From NCBI GenBank assembly GCA_050701635.1, contig JBOGDF010000135.1, forward strand, positions 1 through 13,370: DNA of 13,370 nucleotides. Reading direction: 5' to 3'. The translations under genes were made by a program, and so were the position numbers. The notes below the pieces were generated by a model that saw nothing but the letters and a program-made list of their open reading frames with translations, searched no databases and had not been told where the DNA came from. This stretch comes from WHSM01 sp050701635. GTDB taxonomy: Bacteria > Actinomycetota > Actinomycetes > Mycobacteriales > Micromonosporaceae. Shown piece by piece: positions 4,784-11,702 of the stretch. Position 1 is the first letter of the stretch. Every line of letters begins with the position of its first letter.

Positions 4784-7678
4784 TTACGGGATGCTGACTC
4801 GGGTGTCTCCCTGAGCCGGCGTGTAGTCGGTCGCGGTGTCGGTGCCCGCGCCACCGTTGAAGTGGTCCGGGCCGGCGCCGCCGGTCAACTGGTCGTTGCC
4901 CAGCGCACCGAACATGGTGTCGGCGCCGTCGCCGCCGCTGATCCGGTCGTTGCCGTTGCCGCTGCAGAGCAGGTCGTTGCCGGCGAGCCCGTTCAGCGCG
5001 TCGTTGCCGTTCTGGCCGAACAGCATGTCCGCGCCGTCGGTGCCGTTGACCGTGCCGACGCCGTTGCCGTCGACCTTCACGGTGATGGTGACGGTCCCGC
5101 TGCTGGTGCCGTCGTTGACGATCACGGTCAGCACCGCCGTCCCGGTGACTCCGTCCACCGTCGTCGCGGTGAGCGTACGGGTCGCCCCGCTGCCGCCGAA
5201 CGACACGTTGCCCACCGGCAGCAGCGCCACGTTGTCCGTGGTCACGCTCAGCGTGAGGCTGGACGGCGGGGTGTCGCTGTCGGTCAGTTGCAGGTTGACA
5301 GTGCCGGAGTGGCCATCATCGCCGCAGCTACCGCCCGCCGCGACCGCGACCGTGGGTGGGTCGTCGGCCGGGGTGACGGTGATCGACACGGTGGCGAGGT
5401 TGGACACGTCCGTACCGTCGGTCGCCCGGTAGGTGAACGAGTCCGGACCGGAGTAGTTCACATCCGGGGTGTACGTGAACGAGCCGTCGGCGTTGAGTGT
5501 CAGCCCGCCGTGGCTCGGCCCGCTGACTGGCACCGCGGACAGCGCGTCGCCCTCCGGGTCGGTGTCGTTGCCGAGTACGCCCGGCGCACTGACCGTCAGC
5601 ACCGTGTCCTCGACGGTGCTGTACGAGTCGTTCACCGCGACCGGCTGGTCGTTCACCGGGGTGACGTCCAGCAACACCGTCGCCTCCGGGGAGGTGGCCG
5701 TGCCGTCCGACGCCGTGTACGTGAACGAGTCCGGACCGTTGTAGTTCGCCGCCGGTGTGTAGCTGAACGAGCCGTCGCCGTTCAGCAGCACCGAGCCGTG
5801 CAGCGGCGCGCTGCCCAGGCTCGCCGACAGCGGGTCGCCGTCGACGTCGGTGTCGTTGCCGAGCACGCCCGGCGCCGGGACCACTAGTGGCGTGTCCTCG
5901 GTGACCACGTACGAGTCGGCGTTAACGATCGGTGCGTCGTTGACCGCGGACACGGTCAGCGACACGGTCGCGACGTTGGAGTTCGCGCTGCCGTCCGACG
6001 CGCGGTACGTGAACGAGTCGGGGCCGTTGTAGTTGGCCGCCGGCACGTACGCCAGCGAGCCGTCGGCGTTGAGCGTCAGCGTGCCGTGGCTGGGGTTGCT
6101 GACCAGGATGGCGGTGAGCGGGTCGCCGTCCGCGTCGGTGTCGTTGCCGAGCACGCCCGGTGCGGCCACGTTCAACGTGGTGTCTTCGATCGCGGCGTAC
6201 GCGTCGTCGGCCGCCACCGGCGGCTGGTTGGTGCCGACCGCGGCGGTGACCGCGGCGAACGCGTCGAGCTTGCCCTCGCCCCACACGTTGTTGTCGTCTG
6301 CCGTACCGCCGCAGGTCAGGTCGGACACGTCGACCGCGGTGTTGTCCAGGAGTTGCCCGGTCTGGGCGAGGTCGCCGATCAGGAACGGCGCGGCAGACCA
6401 GACCAGAGCGACCGTACCCGCGGTGTGCGGGCTGGCCATCGACGTACCGTTGAACGCGGCGTAGCCGCCGCCGCTGATCGAGGAACGGATATTCGTGCCG
6501 GGCGCGGCGAGGTTGGGTCGGATGATGCCGTTCTCACCGGGTCCGCGGCTGGAGAAGGACGCAATGTCGCCGTTGATGTTGAACGCGCCCGTACCGAAGG
6601 CTTCGGTGTTGTCGGCCGGCGAGCCGGTGGTGTTGCAGCCCGGCCCGGAGTTGCCGTTGGAGAACGCCGGGAAGATCCCGGCCGCCCGCCAGGCCTGGAT
6701 GGTGGCCCGGTAGAACGGGTCGACCGTGGAGTCGTTCCCGGTGCCCCAGGAGTTGTTGATGATGTTCGGGCGCAGGTCGGATCGCGGGTTCGCGCCGGAC
6801 AGGTCGGTCGGCGCCAGCATCCACTGACCGGAACGGATCAGCGCGGCGTCGGAGCAGTTGGTGGACTCGCAGCCCTTGGCCGAGATGAACTTCGCGCCGG
6901 GCGCGACGCCGATCTGGTTGCCGTCGCCGTCGTCGCCGACCATGGTGCCGATGGTGTGGGTGCCGTGGTTGTTGTTGTCGCAGGGCGCCAGCGACGGGTT
7001 GCCGCAGATGTTGGAGGGGTCGTACCAGTTGTAGTTGTGGTCGAAGGTGCTGTCGCCGAGGCTGCCGCGGTAGTGGCTGACCAGCGCCGGGTGATCGAAG
7101 TCCACCCCGGTGTCGATGCTGTCCACCACGATGCCCTCGCCGCGGGTGCCGAAGGTGGACCACACCTGGTCGGCCCGGATCGCGTTGACGCCCCACTCCA
7201 CGGCGTTGACACCGGGCGCCTGCGGCAGGGTCAGCGTCGGTTTGTGCAGCTGGTAGGTACGCCGCGGCAGGATGCTGCTCACCGCGGGGTCCTTGGCCAG
7301 CGTCTTCGCCAGCGCCTGGTCGCCGCCGCGTACCAGGATCGCGTTCGCGATGTAGAAGGTCTGGAAGTCGGCCTTCGCCGCTTTCAAGCTGTGGCGGGTG
7401 TTCGCCTGCGATCTGTCGGCGGTACGCCGCAGCGCCGTCGCCACCGCCTCGCCCTTGGCACCCCAGCCGTGCGTACGGGAGGCCGCCTTCAGGTTGGCCT
7501 GGTCGCCGAACATCACCCAGAAGTCGGCGTTTCCGCTGCTCAGCGCGCGGTTGACCGCCGGATCAAACTTTTCGGTCTGACTTGCGTTCGCCCCCCAGCT
7601 CGGCTAGGCGAGAGCCGCCACCACCAGGGTGGCGACGGCGGCGTACCTGAATGTTCTGCGCACGATTGATGTGGACAT
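4784..7678 (-). CDS. Secreted S8 (subtilisin-like) protease with Ig-like and RTX repeats; in-frame TAG at codon 25
   Basis: Numbered from the ATG at 7678, the frame has 964 codons. Residues 1-24 are a signal-peptide start (basic VRR, then a Val/Ala core). Codon 25 is TAG. PSWGANAS, a likely cleavage region, follows. Residues about 47-150 resemble an inhibitor I9 propeptide. The S8 domain (about 160-480) has D189 (SIDTG), H238 (NNNHGTH), oxyanion N343 (GNSGPG) and S413 (GTSMASPH), so it looks active. Three 96-residue Ig/cadherin-like repeats (484-771), a divergent fourth (772-875) and eight RTX nonapeptides (879-950) follow, suggesting calcium-dependent folding outside the cell. The ATG has AGAGGGGGG upstream. 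Translation from GTG 7516 or ATG 7513 avoids the TAG but loses the signal and part of the propeptide. Nonsense mutation, readthrough or sequence error are all possible. Confidence 0.88.
4829..5044 (-). repeat. Eight tandem RTX nonapeptide codings (calcium-binding)
   Basis: Eight unbroken nine-residue units of the form GGxGxDxxx run from GTDGADMLF to GGAGTDTAT. In known RTX proteins such units coil into a parallel beta-roll that binds calcium and drives folding after export. Here they form the C-terminus of the protease, followed by only 14 residues. Confidence 0.85.
5366..6229 (-). repeat. Three 288-bp tandem repeats encoding Ig/cadherin-like domains
   Basis: The units are 5942-6229, 5654-5941 and 5366-5653, each exactly 96 codons. 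Each begins with (D/N)xxP, then carries a conserved APGVLGNDTD block and ends with NY(N/S)GPDSFTY and a Ser/Thr/Val tail. DNA identity is high in those blocks, so the array could expand or contract by recombination. In other secreted proteins such modules act as stalks or adhesive spacers. Confidence 0.85.
7604..7606 (-). other. In-frame TAG inside the protease signal peptide
   Basis: On the minus strand the codons read GTG GCG GCT CTC GCC TAG CCG AGC TGG. The TAG is codon 25 counted from the ATG at 7678, and the frame stays open for 939 more codons. A run of six G lies 10 bases downstream, but no frameshift is needed to join the two parts. Confidence 0.85.
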
Positions 7679-7770
7679 GCCGGGAATTCCCCCCTCTGGG
7701 AACCACGCCGTCGTCCACACGCCCCCAACGAGATCGCGACGAACCCTGGCGGCACCGTAGGCGCCCGCCG

Positions 7771-7787
7771 GTTACCGATCAGTCACC
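7771..7787. promoter_or_regulatory. GTTACC-N5-GTCACC direct repeat upstream of the protease
   Basis: GTTACC at 7771-7776 and GTCACC at 7782-7787 lie 11 bases apart, about 95 bp upstream of the protease ATG. The minus strand reads GGTGAC-N5-GGTAAC. The spacing and the GTNAC core recall MtrA-type response regulator sites of actinobacteria. A short hairpin, ACCGG-ACAG-CCGGT, at 7789-7802 lies next to it and may end the GNAT transcript. Confidence 0.3.
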
Positions 7788-7817
7788 TACCGGACAGCCG
7801 GTTCCGGGGTACGGAGT

Positions 7818-8558
7818 TCAGAGGCGGTGGCGGAGCCAGACGTTGGGCTCGACGTACACGGCGTAGTCGTGGGCGACGCGGCACTCCACCGGCACCAGGG
7901 CGCCTTCCACCTCGACCGGGCCGTCGGTGTCGAACGGCAGCCCCGTCCACTTGCGCCATTCGGCGAGCGATCCGGCGATGGTCATCGAGGTGGGGGCGAC
8001 GGCGACGATCTCGGCGCCGGCGCGTACGTGGACCCGCAGCCACGGGTCGTACGGCAGGCCGTCCTCGCGGGTGCGGTAGGCGTACTCGCTCATCGGGATC
8101 GCGGGCTCGTGGTGCTTGCGGTTGGGGCGTACCGGTGCCACCAGCTCGGTGAACCCGCGCCCGGCGGCGTTCGCCCGCATCGCGGTGAGCAGCTGCCGTG
8201 ACCAGCCCCGCGACTGGTACGCCGGGTCGATGTTGATCTCGATGGCGCTCACCGTGTCGACCGGCGCCCGGCGCCGCTGGTCGGCGAAGGCCCACACCAG
8301 CACCCGGTCCCAGCCGTCCGGAGGCAGCTCGCCGCGCTCTTCGGTGTGCAGCGCGAACGGGACGCTGTACGCGCGCGCCACCACCGCGCCGTCCAGCGTC
8401 GCGACCAGCGTGTACTCCGGAAACGTCGTCGCCAGCTGACCCCAGTACGCGTGCGCCACGATGTCCTGGGTCATGAAGTCCGGCCAGCTGTCACCGAGCT
8501 GGCCGATCGCGTCGGAGAGTTCGGATCGCTCGGCGAGGGTCGTGATCTGCAGCTCCAC
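7818..8558 (-). CDS. GNAT-family N-acetyltransferase
   Basis: Starting at GTG 8558 the protein has 246 residues. The acetyl-CoA loop is at about 115-120 (QSRGWS, a form of Q/RxxGxG/A) and is preceded by the strand EINIDPAY. The C-terminal half, with PMSEYAYRTREDGLPYDPWLRVHVR and AEWRKWTGLPFDTDG, is typical of a conserved actinobacterial group of unknown substrate. The frame extends to a GTG at 8645, but that part is Ser/Thr/Pro-rich and overlaps the end of the DUF2461 gene, so I rejected it. The chosen start lies 10 bases after the DUF2461 stop, with GGAG too close to act as a standard ribosome site; coupling by reinitiation is likely. The substrate is unknown. Confidence 0.88.
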   Translation of the reverse strand: MELQITTLAERSELSDAIGQLGDSWPDFMTQDIVAHAYWGQLATTFPEYTLVATLDGAVVARAYSVPFALHTEERGELPPDGWDRVLVWAFADQRRRAPVDTVSAIEINIDPAYQSRGWSRQLLTAMRANAAGRGFTELVAPVRPNRKHHEPAIPMSEYAYRTREDGLPYDPWLRVHVRAGAEIVAVAPTSMTIAGSLAEWRKWTGLPFDTDGPVEVEGALVPVECRVAHDYAVYVEPNVWLRHRL

Positions 8559-8568
8559 GCTCCGCAGG

Positions 8569-9219
8569 CTAGCGCCGGCGGTCGTCGGGGAGCTCGCTGG
8601 GGCCGACGTGCTTGTCGAGCCAGCCGGTGATCGGCTTCGAGGCACGGAAGAACTCGACCACGCGATTCTTCGCGCTGCCCCGGCTCAGCCACACGCCGGG
8701 CGCCCACTCGCGCCACGTGATCAGCCCCTTGTAGCGCAGCAGCTCGATCCGCGGATGGTCCTTCGGGTAGCCGCGCGGCGCGGTCTTGAGGGTCTCGTGG
8801 CCGGCGACGTCGATGCCCTGGGCGCGTACCTCCGCCACCAGCGCGGCCAACCCGCCACCGGTACGGTCGTCGGCCACCGCGGTCCGGTAGCGCTCCAGCT
8901 GGTCCGGCGCGAGGTGGTACATCCCGGCGCCGGCGGCCAACCCCTCGGTGGAGAACTGCACGTACCCGCCGTCGGAGAGGGTGGCGCCGATCGCGGTCTT
9001 GTACGGCGCCTTGTCGCGGCTGAACCGTACGTCCCGGTACGGGCGGAAGATCTTGCCCTCGCCGAACTCGGGGCCGAGGTCGGCCAGCAGCGCCTCCATC
9101 GGCGCCAGGACCGCCTCCTGGTACAGCGCTTTGTGTTCCTCCCAGTACGCCTTGGAGTTATCAGCGAGCAGCCCGACATAGAACTCGTGGGCCTCCGGCG
9201 GCCAGCCTCGAAACGCCAT
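8569..9219 (-). CDS. DUF2461 family protein
   Basis: The 216-residue protein matches the DUF2461 (TIGR02453) pattern: an early FYVGLLADNSKAYWEEHK block, then EGKIFRPYRDVRFSRDKAPYKT, a GGYVQFS strand and GAGMYHLAPDQL. The biochemical function of the family is not established. It has no signal peptide or membrane segment. No Shine-Dalgarno precedes the ATG; instead a TAGTCT hexamer lies exactly six bases upstream, as in leaderless actinobacterial mRNAs. The GNAT gene follows 10 bases downstream, so the two are very likely one operon. It is divergent from the CorC-like gene. Confidence 0.92.
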   Translation of the reverse strand: MAFRGWPPEAHEFYVGLLADNSKAYWEEHKALYQEAVLAPMEALLADLGPEFGEGKIFRPYRDVRFSRDKAPYKTAIGATLSDGGYVQFSTEGLAAGAGMYHLAPDQLERYRTAVADDRTGGGLAALVAEVRAQGIDVAGHETLKTAPRGYPKDHPRIELLRYKGLITWREWAPGVWLSRGSAKNRVVEFFRASKPITGWLDKHVGPSELPDDRRR

Positions 9220-9225
9220 GCCCGA

Positions 9226-9231
9226 AGACTA
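9226..9231 (-). promoter_or_regulatory. Leaderless -10 of the DUF2461-GNAT operon
   Basis: On the minus strand TAGTCT is followed by TCGGGC and then the ATG at 9219. A hexamer TANNNT six bases before the start codon puts the transcription start on the A of ATG. No ribosome-binding site is present, and no clear -35 is seen. Confidence 0.55.
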
Positions 9232-9321
9232 ACCACACCATCTGACACGCCGCCCCGGATGTCGGCGATGATCGATCCCGATTCGCGCAAACGCGGCCCG
9301 CCGGTACCGGCGTCGCGAGAC

Positions 9322-9327
9322 TAAACT
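9322..9327 (+). promoter_or_regulatory. Leaderless -10 of the CorC-like gene
   Basis: TAAACT is followed by CGCGGG and the ATG at 9334, the same TANNNT-N6-ATG layout as the divergent gene. The hexamer lies in the loop of a six-base inverted repeat, CGCGAG at 9314-9319 and CTCGCG at 9326-9331. If transcription starts at the ATG, this stem is a DNA-level feature and not part of the mRNA. Confidence 0.55.
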
Positions 9328-9333
9328 CGCGGG

Positions 9334-10272
9334 ATGGACCGGGCCGGCAGCGCGGGGGCGCGGGTCCGGCGCGGCCTGGCCCGGGCGGTGGCGCGGGTGG
9401 CGGACGGCGTGATCAAGGTGCTCGGGATGAGCCGGGCGGCCGGCCGGGAGCAGATCACCGGCGCGGAGCTGCGGGACCTGGTCGCCGCCAACACCGTCCT
9501 GCGGTATGAGGAGCGCGCCCTGATCGGGGACGTGCTGGCCGCGGCGCAACGGCAGGTACGGGAAGTCATCGTGCCGCGTACCGACGTCGTGTTCCTCGAC
9601 GCCGGCACCACGGTGAGCCGGGCGTTACGGCAGGTCAGAGGGCAGATCCACTCCCGCTACCCGGTGATCGACGGCTCCTCGGACGAGGTCATCGGGTACG
9701 TCGGGATGCGCGAGCTGGTGGCGCCGCCGCGTACCGACCGGACGCTGACAGTTGGTGAGCTGACGCAGGAGATCGAACGCATCCCGGCCAGCAAACGGCT
9801 GATCGCGGCGCTGGCCGAGATGCGCCGGGAGGGCCGCCGGATGGCGCTGGTGGTCGACGAGTACGGCGGCACCGCCGGCATCGTCACCCTGGAAGACCTG
9901 GTGGAAGGCCTGGTCGGCGAGGTACGTCCCGGGGTCGCCCGAGCTCGTACACCGTCCACAATGGATGGCCGTACGAATCTGGTGAGCTTGGCGGAGCGTA
10001 CCGGCCTGGCGCTGGCCGACGGCCCGTACGAGACGGTCGGCGGTTTCCTGATGGCGCGGCTGGGGCGGATTCCCCGCAGCGGCGACGAGGTACGCGTCGA
10101 CGGCTGGCGGCTGTCGGTCACCTCGATGGACGGCCGCCGCGTCGCCGCCGTCCTGGTGCTCCCGCCCGCGCCGCCCCGTCCCGCCTCCGCGCTGGACCCC
10201 GCGCCGGCAGTGGTGACCCAGCCCGCGGCGGTTGCGGTGTCGAACGCGACCGTCCGGGCAGCGCGGGGCTGA
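9334..10272 (+). CDS. CBS-pair / CorC_HlyC domain protein lacking the DUF21 membrane domain
   Basis: The 312-residue protein begins with the linker that normally follows a DUF21 (CNNM) membrane domain (VIKVLGMSR, then TGAELRDLV and EERALIGDVL). A CBS pair follows: the first around 77-130 (REVIVPRTDVV, SRYPVIDG, IGYVGMREL), the second around 140-197 with the signature VVDEYGGTAGIVTLEDLVEGLVGEV. A CorC_HlyC domain spans about 205-278 (GPYETVGGFLMARLGRIP). The last 35 residues are Pro/Ala-rich. No transmembrane helix is present and no DUF21 remnant precedes it, so it resembles stand-alone E. coli CorC more than the about 430-residue HlyC-type transporters. A role in Mg/Co ion transport control is family-based inference. 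The 5' end is leaderless. Confidence 0.88.
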   Translation: MDRAGSAGARVRRGLARAVARVADGVIKVLGMSRAAGREQITGAELRDLVAANTVLRYEERALIGDVLAAAQRQVREVIVPRTDVVFLDAGTTVSRALRQVRGQIHSRYPVIDGSSDEVIGYVGMRELVAPPRTDRTLTVGELTQEIERIPASKRLIAALAEMRREGRRMALVVDEYGGTAGIVTLEDLVEGLVGEVRPGVARARTPSTMDGRTNLVSLAERTGLALADGPYETVGGFLMARLGRIPRSGDEVRVDGWRLSVTSMDGRRVAAVLVLPPAPPRPASALDPAPAVVTQPAAVAVSNATVRAARG

Positions 10273-10283
10273 CCCGGTGTAAA

Positions 10284-10297
10284 GGTTCACGTGAACC
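10284..10297. promoter_or_regulatory. Perfect 14-bp palindrome GGTTCACGTGAACC
   Basis: The sequence is its own reverse complement, with no spacer, so it suits a dimeric DNA-binding protein better than a terminator loop. It lies 11 bases after the CorC-like stop and 21 bases before the GT87 ATG. It is the inside-out form of the actinobacterial LexA box (GAAC-N4-GTTC), so it is not a LexA site. A second pairing, CCCGGT 10273-10278 with ACCGGG 10295-10300, overlaps it. Confidence 0.5.
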
Positions 10298-10318
10298 GGG
10301 GAATCGGCGTACGGCAGG

Positions 10319-11671
10319 ATGGGCCGCGTGATCGGGGGAGTGCGGGATCTGGCACGGCGGCGGCCGGCTGCGGTGGTGGCGGTGGTGGCGCTGGCGACGT
10401 TGCTGCTCGGGATGCTGCAGCGGTGGCCGTGCCACGCGGCGGGGTGGCCCGGCGACTACGACCTGCTGATGGGCAACCTCTGCTACAGCGACATCCCCCT
10501 GCTGTACCGGGTGCGGGTGTTCCACACCGGGGACTTCCCGTTCACCGTCAACCCCGGCCGGTACGACACCCTCGAATACCCGGTGCTCACCGGGCTGTTC
10601 GCCGACTTGGTGGCGCGGTTCTCACGGTGGTGGCACGGCGTACCGCCGGAGGTCGCTAACGGCGCCGTCTCGGTGACGTTCTACGAGGTCAACGCGGTGC
10701 TGCTGATCGTCTGCGGGGTGCTCGCGGCGTGGGCGACGGCGCGTACGGCGGCGCGGCCACGGCACGCGTTGATGGTGGCGCTGGCGCCGTCCCTGGCGCT
10801 CACCAGCCTGATCAACTGGGACCTGTTCGCGGTGCTGCTCGCCGCCCTTGCGGTGTACGCGTGGTCCCGCGCCGCGCCGGCGTGGGCCGGGGTGTGCATC
10901 GGGCTCGGCTTCGCCGCGAAGCTGTATCCGGTGCTGCTGCTGGGCCCGCTGCTGGTGCTCTGCGTACGCGCCGGCAAGCTCGGCCCGTACGCGAAGACGC
11001 TCGGCGCCACGGTGCTCACGTGGGCCCTGGTGAACCTGCCGGTGGCGCTGGCCAACCCGCAGGGCTGGGCCTGGTTCTGGGAGTTCAACCAGCAGCGGGG
11101 CGGCGAGTTCGGCTCGGTGTGGTATCTGTTCGTGCTCGCCGGCGAGCCGGTGCTGGAGCTGAACCGGATCTCGCTCGGACTGTTCCTGGTGGCCTGCCTG
11201 GGCATTGCGATTCTGGGGGTATGCGCGCCGCGCCGCCCCCGGGTGGCGCAGCTCGCCTTCCTGGTGCTGGCGGCGTTCCTGATCGTGAACAAGGTCTACT
11301 CCCCGCAGTACGTGCTGTGGCTGCTGCCGTTCGCCGTACTGGCCCGGCCGAGCTGGCGGGACTGGGCGATCTGGCAGCTCGCCGAGGCGGCGTACTGGGC
11401 GGCGGTCTGGATGCATATCGGCGACTACCTCGGCGAGTACGCCTGGCTCTACACCGCCGCCACCCTGGCCCGGATCCTCGCCACCCTCTACCTGGCGGCG
11501 ATGGTGGTACGCGACATCCTGCGCCCCCGGTACGACCTTGGCGCGGGCTCCGACGGCGACGATCCGGCCGGCGGCGTACTGGTCGGTGCCGCCGACGCGT
11601 TGCCGCGCTGGCTGGTGGCGCTCGGTCCCCGCCGCCCCGCCGCCGCGCAGCTGGCCGGCTCAGCCCACTGA
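10319..11671 (+). CDS. GT87 family polytopic membrane glycosyltransferase (DUF2029)
   Basis: The 450-residue protein is a GT-C type glycosyltransferase that in related enzymes uses polyprenyl-phosphate mannose as donor at the outer membrane face. About ten hydrophobic segments are visible, the first at 17-33. Family marks are YSDIPLLY (56-63, with the acidic residue of the first outer loop), EYPVLTG (86-92), NWDLFAVLL (166-174), FAAKLYPVLLLGPLL (198-212) and NKVYSPQYVLWLLPF (324-338). Acceptor and product are unknown. The C-terminal 45 residues are a soluble tail. The ATG at 10319 abuts AGG; a GTG at 10328 has AGGA eight bases upstream and is an equally good start. It probably has its own regulation through the palindrome at 10284. 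Confidence 0.9.
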   Translation: MGRVIGGVRDLARRRPAAVVAVVALATLLLGMLQRWPCHAAGWPGDYDLLMGNLCYSDIPLLYRVRVFHTGDFPFTVNPGRYDTLEYPVLTGLFADLVARFSRWWHGVPPEVANGAVSVTFYEVNAVLLIVCGVLAAWATARTAARPRHALMVALAPSLALTSLINWDLFAVLLAALAVYAWSRAAPAWAGVCIGLGFAAKLYPVLLLGPLLVLCVRAGKLGPYAKTLGATVLTWALVNLPVALANPQGWAWFWEFNQQRGGEFGSVWYLFVLAGEPVLELNRISLGLFLVACLGIAILGVCAPRRPRVAQLAFLVLAAFLIVNKVYSPQYVLWLLPFAVLARPSWRDWAIWQLAEAAYWAAVWMHIGDYLGEYAWLYTAATLARILATLYLAAMVVRDILRPRYDLGAGSDGDDPAGGVLVGAADALPRWLVALGPRRPAAAQLAGSAH

Positions 11672-11702
11672 TACCGCGCGGCTGGCCGGCTCAGCCCACT
11701 GA
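11643..11702. repeat. 29-bp tandem duplication over two convergent stop codons
   Basis: Positions 11643-11671 and 11674-11702 agree at 28 of 29 bases, a 31-bp period. Each copy contains GCTGGCCGGCTCAGCC, which can fold as GCTG/CAGC. The first copy ends with the GT87 TGA; the second contains the TGA of the minus-strand gene (11691-11693). Confidence 0.85.

Noticed and set aside
4751..5887. 378-codon plus-strand frame opposite the protease repeats
   Set aside because: The repetitive product mirrors the Ig-like DNA repeats; it is a shadow.
7514..7516. GTG 7516 as the true start of the protease
   Set aside because: It removes the signal peptide and the first part of the propeptide and has no ribosome site, while the ATG at 7678 has both signal and ribosome site. 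It is kept only as a fallback because of the TAG.
6086..7669. 527-codon plus-strand frame opposite the protease
   Set aside because: Composition is Val/Gly/Arg-rich without domains; the opposite strand encodes the S8 catalytic triad.
7682..7691. GGGAATTCCC palindrome by the protease ribosome site
   Set aside because: Ten bases, overlapping the Shine-Dalgarno G-run; likely chance, with no second copy.
8559..8645. Upstream GTG (8645) for the GNAT gene
   Set aside because: The extra 29 residues are low complexity and overlap the DUF2461 coding end.
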